Source: Acholeplasmatales bacterium
GTDB lineage: Bacteria; Bacillota_I; Bacilli_A; Izemoplasmatales; Hujiaoplasmataceae
Length of the DNA: 27,010 bases
Reading direction: 5' to 3'
Assembly: GCA_003477305.1 (NCBI GenBank)
Contig: DMTN01000038.1
Location: 1-27,010 of the forward strand
Below, piece by piece: positions 22,201 through 27,010 of this stretch (position 1 is the stretch's first letter; every line of letters starts with the position of its first letter). The position numbers and the translations under genes are program-made. The notes under the pieces are model-generated. The model did not search any database and was not told the DNA's origin. It saw nothing but the letters and a program-made list of their open reading frames with translations.

Positions 22201-23717
22201 GCGTAGACGAAGCCGAGGTCGAAATCGGCGTTGTGGGCGACCAGGATCGCATCGCCGGCGAAAGCAAGAAAGCCGGCGATGGCCTCGTCGGCCTTCGGCT
22301 TTCCGCGTACGTCGGTGTTGGTGATGCCGGTGAGGTCGGTCGTGAACTGGCTGATCGGCCGTTCGGGATCGACGAACGTCACATACTCGCCGATCACGGT
22401 GCCGTTTTTCAACTTGACGCCGGCGATTTCGATGAGCGCGTCATAGACGACCGAAAGCCCGGTCGTTTCGATGTCGAAGACGACATAGGTCGCATCGGCG
22501 AGGAGGGTATCGGCCTTGCCGCGCGTGATGTGGACCGCTTCGTCGTCGGCGAAGACGAGTTCAAGACCGTAGAGCGCCCTCATGCCCGAATCCTTGACGA
22601 GATGATAGAGGTCGGGGAACGATTGGACGCTGCCGTGGTCCGAGACGGCGATGCCGCGGTGACCCCAGGCCTTCGCCCGGGCGAAATACTCCTCCATCGT
22701 GTTGACGCCGTCGAGTCCCGACATCTTCGTATGGAGGTGGAGTTCGACGCGCTTGTCGACCGCCCGGTCGGCGCGGTCCGATTTCGGGACGATGTCCGAG
22801 GATTTGGCGAGGTTGGTCGCCGTCAGGGCGGTTTCGGTGTAATATTTGTCATACATCACGAATCCCGAAACGGCGAGGGCATATCCGGGCTTGAGATCAT
22901 TGACGAAGGCGTTGTCCTCGACGTTCGACAGACGCTTTTTCACAAGCAGCGAGTCGGATCCGTCGTTGATGATGATGTTCGCTTCGCCGCCGGAGCGTCC
23001 GGGACGGACTTCGATCGAAACGATGATCCCCTGGACCGTGAAATTGGCGCGGCCGTGCTTGTTTTTGTATTCTTCAAGGGCGATCTCATCGACCGGAATC
23101 GAACTTATTTTAACGAACTCGGTGCCGATCGGCTTGTCGGAATAAAGCGGAATGAAGGTGAAGCGGCTGGTGGTGACGTCGGCTTCGCTCTTGCGGACGA
23201 AGACCTGTTCGGTCTTGACGATTTCGTCGACGATCGGTTTTTTCTCCTCGTCGACTTCGATCGTGACTTGCACGGAAAAGCCGTTCTTTGCGAGTTCGGT
23301 CTGGATCGCGTTGCGAAACATCACCGCCGACTTCGCGCCGAGCGGGACTTTGATTTTGAGTTCGCCGTTACGGATGTCGGCGGGATAATCCTTGATCGGC
23401 GTGACCAATGGGTCGCTGTTGATCATCTCGTCGAGGACAAAGTCGAAATAGTCCATGATGTCTTCTTCCTGATAACTGTCCATGGCCGTTTCGTAGGAAA
23501 CCGCCTTGACGCTCGGATAGATTTCTCCGAGCAGTTTCAGTTTCGACACGAAATACCGGTAGCGCAACAGCGGCACCGGTCTGGTGAAGCGAAGATGGAA
23601 ATGCCATGCGTTGGAAACGGGATCGACTTCGACCGCATCCAACACCCCGTACTCACAGAGCAGCGGATCGTCGATACTAAGCGTTTCGAGCAGTCTTGCG
23701 AGTCCTTCCGACATCAT
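19248..23717 (-). CDS. polC: DNA polymerase III alpha subunit, Gram-positive PolC type
   Basis: A 1489-residue replicative polymerase with built-in proofreading, the enzyme type of Bacillota and Mollicutes. Order of domains: N-terminal region (about 1-200), OB fold (about 225-305), and a PHP domain starting at HLHT (327-330) and split by the exonuclease. The DEDDh exonuclease (about 410-580) has Asp415 and Glu417 in FDIETTG, HNADFD and HRAINDAKAT. The PHP remainder and polymerase core follow. Zinc ligands are Cys913, Cys916, Cys958 and Cys961, and the catalytic motif PDIDLNFSGD has Asp987 and Asp989. The extreme C-terminus QMSLFDF is a beta-clamp-binding peptide. Length is slightly above the usual ~1440. 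Three ATGs lie at the 5' end; the one at 23717 best fits GGGAG. An extended -10 promoter lies about 25 nt upstream. Confidence 0.97.
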   Translation of the reverse strand: MMSEGLARLLETLSIDDPLLCEYGVLDAVEVDPVSNAWHFHLRFTRPVPLLRYRYFVSKLKLLGEIYPSVKAVSYETAMDSYQEEDIMDYFDFVLDEMINSDPLVTPIKDYPADIRNGELKIKVPLGAKSAVMFRNAIQTELAKNGFSVQVTIEVDEEKKPIVDEIVKTEQVFVRKSEADVTTSRFTFIPLYSDKPIGTEFVKISSIPVDEIALEEYKNKHGRANFTVQGIIVSIEVRPGRSGGEANIIINDGSDSLLVKKRLSNVEDNAFVNDLKPGYALAVSGFVMYDKYYTETALTATNLAKSSDIVPKSDRADRAVDKRVELHLHTKMSGLDGVNTMEEYFARAKAWGHRGIAVSDHGSVQSFPDLYHLVKDSGMRALYGLELVFADDEAVHITRGKADTLLADATYVVFDIETTGLSVVYDALIEIAGVKLKNGTVIGEYVTFVDPERPISQFTTDLTGITNTDVRGKPKADEAIAGFLAFAGDAILVAHNADFDLGFVYANRRQAGFEDTDRPSIDTLMLAKALWGDRQRYSLDSLCKFLKVTLNGHHRAINDAKATAEVFLHMLKELKNKSLNRFGEIELAIDRNLLYRFPYPHHVNLLVKKQEGLKNLYKILSEASTTYYDRDAKITKSYLQKHRGGLLVGSGCRNSRFFETAMTKTKDELKEAARFYDYLEVQAPSTFSYMSRTLTNWNDVIQDVIKKIVDIGHELAIPVVATGDVHHLDPEDKLFREVMIATPLVGGGGFHRLNGETEKPSQHFMTTEEMLAEFRFLGMATAQEIVVSNTNMILDSCEDIQIFPKTLYGPKDDFLAEQGVPSISAKVTKMVNERTRKQYGDPLPGIVKARLDKELTSIITNKFATLYYISHLLVKKSLDDGYLVGSRGSVGSSFVATIMGITEVNPLPPHYVCPKCQFSAFKKTEEERVLHGSNEFETKHQRVLDHVDDGWDLPAMKCPVCGAELVKDGHDIPFETFLGFKGDKVPDIDLNFSGDNQGEIHNYIRKLFGENYAFRAGTIGTCAAKTAYAMVRDYFEKQNEERVAKNLPPLRIRRAEMERLAKGIEGSKKTSGQHPGGIVVVPNDREIYDITPIQYPGDSTDTTWKTTHFEYHSFENNLFKLDVLGHDDPTMIRYLMDLVKKDPLSFPFSDPKDIPVDDPQVYRLLNGTDVIGLQPEDIASDVASFGIPEFGTNFVRGMLRESRPQNFAQLVKISGLSHGTDVWSSNSQDLLNGRRKEFGRIDFKDLIGCRDDIMIDLIGYGMQPTMAFEIMEFVRKGKAPANPDKWGTYADLMRQSKVPDWYIWSCSKIKYMFPKAHATAYVLMAMRIAWFKLYHPIYFYSAYFSKRAAIFDVDAFINGEYAIKSRLQAIKDDANATDRDQNLSVVLELALEMVKRGFRFAPIDIHLSDASNFQIGPDQKSLIMPFMVVDSLGMNVATSIIEARKEKPFVSKQDVRNRTKLSKTLFDRFEDLGVFKDMVEDVQMSLFDF

Positions 23718-23741
23718 CCACATCTCCCATTCTTGTTTCCC

Positions 23742-23750
23742 ATTATATCA
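23742..23750 (-). promoter_or_regulatory. Extended -10 promoter of polC
   Basis: Minus strand TGATATAAT, followed by GGG, the same 14-base context (TATGATATAATGGG) as at the rqcH promoter. No good -35. Confidence 0.6.
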
Positions 23751-23779
23751 TACCGCCAAATCCGAGACACTCGAAACTG

Positions 23780-23803
23780 AAAAAAAACGGCCTGAAGGCC
23801 GTT
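23780..23803 (-). terminator. Rho-independent terminator of gmk-rpoZ
   Basis: Minus strand AACGGCC-TTCA-GGCCGTT followed by a T-run of eight, starting two bases after the rpoZ stop codon. Confidence 0.93.
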
Positions 23804-23804
23804 C

Positions 23805-24017
23805 TTAGAATTCCGCTTTGACCTTGCCTGCGAGGATTTCCTCGAGCGCCTGGCCGACCGGCTTGACGCACCGGTTGTCGACCGACGAGATGCCGTCCTG
23901 CTTGATGATCTTGGCGCGTCTCGCCGCGATGTAGGCGAGTTTGTATTTCGAATCGATGACTTCGAGAAGATCGTCGATCGAAGGATATCTGAGTCCGTCC
24001 GTGTTTCGTGCCGCCAT
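23805..24017 (-). CDS. rpoZ: RNA polymerase omega subunit
   Basis: A 70-residue small subunit that supports assembly of RNA polymerase. The omega signature is visible: YPSIDDLLEVIDSKYKLAYI then AARRAKII, and a C-terminal VGQALEEILAGKV. Length is normal for Bacillota. The ATG lies only two bases after the gmk stop codon. The only ribosome binding site, GGAGGG, is rather far (about 12 nt), so translation probably depends on coupling to gmk. gmk-rpoZ is a classic conserved pair, and a terminator follows immediately. Confidence 0.95.
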   Translation of the reverse strand: MAARNTDGLRYPSIDDLLEVIDSKYKLAYIAARRAKIIKQDGISSVDNRCVKPVGQALEEILAGKVKAEF

Positions 24018-24019
24018 AT

Positions 24020-24643
24020 TTATTCGTTACCCTCCATGAGTTTGTTGTATTTGGTGATCGACCGTTCGGTCTTTGCGTGTTCGGCGCGGATGATCGCATA
24101 GATGCGGTCCGCGGCGTTGTATACTTCGTCGTTGACGACGATGTAGTCGTATTTGTAGGCCAGATTGTATTCGCGGTTCGCCTTCTCGAGGCGTTCCCGA
24201 ATTTTGCCATGATCTTCCGTGCCGCGGCTCTGCAACCGATCCTCGAGCGCTTTGCGGCTCGGCGGAACGATGAAGACGAAGACGGCGTCCGGCATTTTCT
24301 CGCGGACTTGGAGCGCGCCTTGGACTTCGATTTCGATGATGACCTCATTGCCGGTAGCGAGTTGTTTCTCGATGTACTCGAGCGGTGTTCCGTAATACTC
24401 GCCGACAAATTCGGCCCATTCGAGGAAACGGCCTTCGGCGATGCCCTTTTGGAATTCTTCCCGCGTCACAAAGAAATAGTCGACGCCTTCCCGTTCGCCG
24501 GGACGCGGCTTGCGCGTCGTCATCGAAACGGAGTAGCAGAAATTGTTGTCCGGCATGGCGAAGAGCGCCTTGCGGATCGTGCCTTTCCCGACACCGGACG
24601 GACCGCTGATGACGACAAGCAATCCTCGTTCGTTCAGTTTCAT
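24020..24643 (-). CDS. gmk: Guanylate kinase
   Basis: A 207-residue enzyme that phosphorylates GMP to GDP with ATP. The P-loop is GPSGVGKGT (14-22). The GMP-binding stretch includes VSMTTRKPRPGEREGVDYFF (about 38-57), and the lid region holds RLQSRGTE. Full normal length. The ATG at 24643 is chosen to give the family N-terminus (MKLNERGLLVVISGPSG). Its ribosome binding site is a poor G-run (GGGGGG) about eight bases upstream, while the longer in-frame start at 24739 lies within the promoter region. It is the first gene of gmk-rpoZ and divergent from rqcH. Confidence 0.96.
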   Translation of the reverse strand: MKLNERGLLVVISGPSGVGKGTIRKALFAMPDNNFCYSVSMTTRKPRPGEREGVDYFFVTREEFQKGIAEGRFLEWAEFVGEYYGTPLEYIEKQLATGNEVIIEIEVQGALQVREKMPDAVFVFIVPPSRKALEDRLQSRGTEDHGKIRERLEKANREYNLAYKYDYIVVNDEVYNAADRIYAIIRAEHAKTERSITKYNKLMEGNE

Positions 24644-24692
24644 CGGCGCAACCCCCCGTCGATGCCGTCCCTTGTAGATCGGCTTATCATTT

Positions 24693-24721
24693 ATGATACC
24701 ACATTTCGGGTCGGATGTAAA
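24693..24721 (-). promoter_or_regulatory. Promoter of gmk-rpoZ with overlapping palindrome
   Basis: Minus strand TTTACA (24716-24721), a 17-nt spacer and TATCAT (24693-24698). A perfect inverted repeat ATCAT-TT-ATGAT (24687-24698) covers the -10 and could be an operator or a chance palindrome. Confidence 0.6.
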
Positions 24722-24742
24722 ATTATTTTCTGCCCGCAAGTA

Positions 24743-24751
24743 TGATATAAT
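24743..24751 (+). promoter_or_regulatory. Extended -10 promoter of rqcH
   Basis: Plus strand TGATATAAT 17 nt before the ATG at 24769. Such a short distance implies a very short leader. The divergent gmk -35 begins about 22 nt to the left. Confidence 0.55.
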
Positions 24752-24768
24752 GGGTGCGGTGATACCCC

Positions 24769-26448
24769 ATGAGCATGGACGGACGCTTCATCGACGCCCT
24801 GGCCCGCGAACTCGCAAGCGAACTCGCGGACGGCCGGGTCAATAAAATCTATCAACTGTCGCGCGCCGATTTTTTGTTCATGGTCCGGGCCCAAGCGAAG
24901 AACCTGAGCCTCTACATTTCGCTTTCCCCGCAGTCGGCGCGCGTCCATCTCACCGGTTTTGAATACGACCGCCCGGGGACCCCGTCGGGCTTTTGCATGC
25001 TCCTCCGCAAACACCTTGAGAGCGGCACGATCCGCGCCGTCGAATGCGTGAACGCCGACCGCGTGATCCGCTTCACGATCGAAAACAACAACGACTTCGG
25101 CGAACGGGTCCGGGTCTATCTGATCGTCGAGGTGATGGGCAAGCATGCCAACCTCATCCTCACCGATGCCGAGGGAACGATCATCGATTGTTACAAGCGC
25201 GTGAGTCCGTTCGAAGAGCGCGATCGCACCTTCCTGAAGGGATTCCCGTATATGTTGCCCGAAGACGGAAAGATCCATCCGACCGATTTTTCAGCCGTCG
25301 CGGCCTTCTTCGATACCCGATCCGATCTCGACCCGAGTGCCGTCGTCGCGGCGATCCGCGGGTTTTCCCCGCTGTCGGCGAACCATCTACTCGAGCGTGC
25401 CTTCAACCGCCCGACGCCGCTCATCGACGTCTACCGGAAATTCCTCTCTACCCCTGTCGATCCCGTCGCGGCGATCATCGGAGAGAAGCGGAAATACTAT
25501 TGGTTCGATGTGTTCGATGTGACTGAAAAGCGCCATTTTAAGAGCCTTTCCGCTCTCCTTGACGATTATTTTCTAGAGTCCGGAAGACTCGACCGGACGA
25601 ATCAGATTTCCAAAAGCATGGTTCAGCTCGTGCGTCGCGAATACGATCGCGCGCGTTCTAAAATGGATAAACTGGCCACCGAACTGGTCTCGGCGCGCGA
25701 TGCTTCACGCCATCGCATCGCCGCCGACCTGATCATCCAGCATCTTCCCGAACTGAAGAAAGGCGACGACGTCCTGTTGGCCGAATCCTACGTCGACGGC
25801 GGAAAACTCGTCATCAAACTCGACCGCCTGCTTTCGCCGATGGAGAACGCCGAAGCTTATTTCAAACGCTACAAGAAAGCGAAACAGGCGGTCGCCCACA
25901 TCGAAGGCCAACTCATCCTCACCGAACGGGAAATCGAGTATTTCGATCTGCTTTCGACCCAACTCGACACCGCATCGCTCAACGACCTGCTGGAGATCAC
26001 CGAAGAACTGAAGGAGAACGGCTATCTCCGCGAGAAACCATCCAAAGTCAAGAAACAAGCCCCGACATTCGAGGTCTTCGCATCCTCCGACGGCGTCGAG
26101 ATCGTCGTTGGGAAGAACAACCTGCAGAACGACTACATCACCAACAAGCTGGCGAAACCGACGGAATGGTGGTTCCATACGCGAGGCATTCCGGGCAGCC
26201 ACGTCCTCGTCCATTCCCCCGGTCCGCTCTCGGAAGCGACGATCCGCTGCGCGGCCAATCTCGCCGCCTTCCATTCGCAGGCGCGCAACTCGTCGAGCGT
26301 CCCGGTCGACTACACCATCGCCAAGCACGTCAAGAAGATTCCCGGCTTGGCGGGATCGTTCGTCACCATCGCCAATGAGAAAACAATCTTCATCGATCCA
26401 AATACCGACCTCGTCGAATCCGCCCGCCGCGGCAAGCGACATCTTTGA
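24769..26448 (+). CDS. rqcH: Rqc2 homologue RqcH (NFACT family), ribosome-associated quality control
   Basis: A 559-residue protein that binds obstructed 50S-peptidyl-tRNA complexes and adds C-terminal alanine tails to stalled nascent chains in characterised bacteria. It was formerly annotated fibronectin-binding protein. The N-terminal NFACT-N domain (about 1-210) has the Asp97-Arg98 pair that is essential in Bacillus RqcH, at the identical positions. A helix-hairpin region (about 210-275) and a long coiled coil (about 280-420) follow. The C-terminal NFACT-R domain (about 435-545) includes NDYITNKLAKPTEWWFHTRG and GSHVLVHSPG. Length is typical. The ribosome binding site is weak (GGTGAT). It is divergent from gmk-rpoZ. 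Its Bacillus homologue yloA sits in the same neighbourhood. Confidence 0.95.
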   Translation: MSMDGRFIDALARELASELADGRVNKIYQLSRADFLFMVRAQAKNLSLYISLSPQSARVHLTGFEYDRPGTPSGFCMLLRKHLESGTIRAVECVNADRVIRFTIENNNDFGERVRVYLIVEVMGKHANLILTDAEGTIIDCYKRVSPFEERDRTFLKGFPYMLPEDGKIHPTDFSAVAAFFDTRSDLDPSAVVAAIRGFSPLSANHLLERAFNRPTPLIDVYRKFLSTPVDPVAAIIGEKRKYYWFDVFDVTEKRHFKSLSALLDDYFLESGRLDRTNQISKSMVQLVRREYDRARSKMDKLATELVSARDASRHRIAADLIIQHLPELKKGDDVLLAESYVDGGKLVIKLDRLLSPMENAEAYFKRYKKAKQAVAHIEGQLILTEREIEYFDLLSTQLDTASLNDLLEITEELKENGYLREKPSKVKKQAPTFEVFASSDGVEIVVGKNNLQNDYITNKLAKPTEWWFHTRGIPGSHVLVHSPGPLSEATIRCAANLAAFHSQARNSSSVPVDYTIAKHVKKIPGLAGSFVTIANEKTIFIDPNTDLVESARRGKRHL

Positions 26449-26580
26449 TGCTTTCGTTCGATTCCGAATTGAGTTGAATCTTCGCGGCAATGAAGAATCC
26501 GTTTTTGCCGCTTGTAACGGCCCTCATTCACAACTTGAACTTAATCTATGCCTAGATAAGCAAATAGAATGGCGAAAATC

Positions 26581-26616
26581 AAATGCGGGGTCGCTTGAAC
26601 TGACCCCGCATTTTTC
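26581..26616 (+). terminator. Strong rho-independent terminator downstream of rqcH
   Basis: A 12-bp perfect stem (26581-26592 with 26602-26613; core TGCGGGGTC/GACCCCGCA), a 9-nt loop and T5. It lies 132 nt past the rqcH stop. A weaker hairpin GCGGCAA/TTGCCGC lies between them (26484-26511). It could also slow minus-strand transcription arriving from the right. Confidence 0.88.
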
Positions 26617-26819
26617 GTGGTTATCGAGTTGTGGCTTGGCGTGGATGAGTCATCTTCCAACAATATATACGGTAGAGCAGACTAAATCTTTGATTTCTGT
26701 ACCAATCCAAAATGGTGTATATATTTCCGCTCGGACAGGTACTGATCACTGGAGTAATGTCGCAATTTGCGTATGACAACCACAACATACTGTTCAAAAA
26801 CCAGGCCAATCTATTGTTT
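26617..26819. other. AT-rich stretch with no supported gene
   Basis: Base composition falls sharply compared with the rest of the window. A 72-codon minus-strand frame (26621-26839) has no ribosome binding site, overlaps the edge-truncated gene to its right, and shows no recognisable protein features, so it is not called. No repeat or RNA gene was recognised. Confidence 0.4.
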
Positions 26820-27008
26820 CTATTTTTCCCACCTGGCATCTACTAATAGAAAATATATCCTCAACACAGTTCCAATAATAATTATGGATATCAAATATAT
26901 AATTAAGGTTGCTGAGTAAATATTGTCAAATGAAACCCAATTACTGGAAACACTATCCGTTTGAAATAGCAACATAATGATCGTAGTGTAAATGGTACGA
27001 TGGAAACG
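26820..27008 (-). CDS. C-terminal fragment of an edge-truncated membrane protein, AT-rich
   Basis: A minus-strand frame is open from the right edge to a TAG at 26820-26822, giving 62 residues. It contains a hydrophobic segment near fragment residues 6-15 and a long one near 34-53 (SATLIIYLISIIIIGTVLRI), then a short polar end (LLVDARWEK). This pattern looks like the C-terminus of a multipass membrane protein. Codon choice is AT-rich (ATA, ATT, TTA), unlike every other gene here, which suggests a recently acquired gene. The start lies outside the window. The family is not recognised, and a chance open frame cannot be excluded. Confidence 0.42.
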   Translation of the reverse strand, partial: RFHRTIYTTIIMLLFQTDSVSSNWVSFDNIYSATLIIYLISIIIIGTVLRIYFLLVDARWEK

Positions 27009-27010
27009 TA

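Noticed and set aside
20340..23780. Very long plus-strand open frame (1146 codons) opposite polC
   Set aside because: Asp/Arg/Val-rich, no domain features, no promoter; it is the usual antisense shadow of a GC-rich gene with strong third-position bias. polC on the other strand has complete domains.
26108..26776. Plus-strand 222-codon frame overlapping the end of rqcH
   Set aside because: Mostly an out-of-frame reading of the rqcH NFACT-R domain (Arg/Ser-rich). The tail past 26448 crosses the rqcH terminator and shows no recognisable domain; a decayed gene remnant cannot be fully excluded.
1..27010. Mobile elements, CRISPR, toxin-antitoxin or phage-defence systems
   Set aside because: No transposase, integrase, repeat-spacer array, small paired genes or nuclease/helicase combinations were seen on either strand; every sizeable gene belongs to a known housekeeping, transport or protease family.

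Overview
The window is a GC-rich bacterial chromosome segment. It is densely packed and almost entirely coded on the minus strand. Gene content points to a low-complexity Bacillota or Mollicutes-related lineage: PolC-type replicative polymerase, a T-box leader on pheST, a FakA/YloV-type kinase, RqcH, the rpoZ-gmk pair, and lipoproteins with Thr/Ala-rich linkers. TGA serves as an ordinary stop codon (for example in rsgA and the ABC ATPase gene), so the standard code 11 applies. This fits an Acholeplasma/Izemoplasma-type branch or another deep Bacillota lineage rather than a code-4 mycoplasma. The taxonomic placement is inference. No mobile element, CRISPR array, tRNA or rRNA gene was found.

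Layout, left to right. Positions 1-2819 hold an edge-truncated unknown gene, a Pr6Pr-type membrane protein, an HSL-type alpha/beta hydrolase, a gene-free stretch with strong RNA-like inverted repeats, and a small GlsB/YeaQ-type membrane protein behind a long AT-rich leader. Positions 3199-5378 hold fakA (minus) divergent from rpmB (plus). Positions 5430-7688 hold two tandem secreted HtrA/trypsin-like proteases. Positions 7775-9915 are an rsgA-rpe-thiN operon, followed by rubrerythrin, a group III phosphofructokinase, and an ABC exporter-rlmN operon (10004-14657). Positions 14771-18464 are pheS-pheT under a phenylalanine T-box. Positions 18470-24643 hold a Bax-inhibitor-1-like membrane protein, polC, rpoZ and gmk. 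At 24769-26448 rqcH runs divergently on the plus strand. The last ~400 bases are AT-rich and contain only an edge-truncated membrane protein fragment.

How it fits together: rqcH, gmk-rpoZ, rlmN, rsgA-rpe-thiN, rpmB and fakA occur in the same order as in the Bacillus subtilis yloA-to-yloV region, and rpmB is likewise inverted. Non-native modules (polC, BI-1, pheST, ABC exporter, pfk, rubrerythrin, two HtrA-like proteases) sit in the gaps where other genes lie in Bacillus. The window is therefore mainly translation, ribosome-quality-control and core-metabolism housekeeping with inserted modules.

Promoters are visible as AT-rich islands. Most carry an extended -10 (TGnTATAAT) with a poor -35. 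No convincing novel multi-gene system was seen. The most unusual items are the paired HtrA-like proteases sharing an N-terminal tyrosine-tetrad helix, the structured but gene-free segment at 2260-2519, and the attenuator-like leader at 2887-2982.
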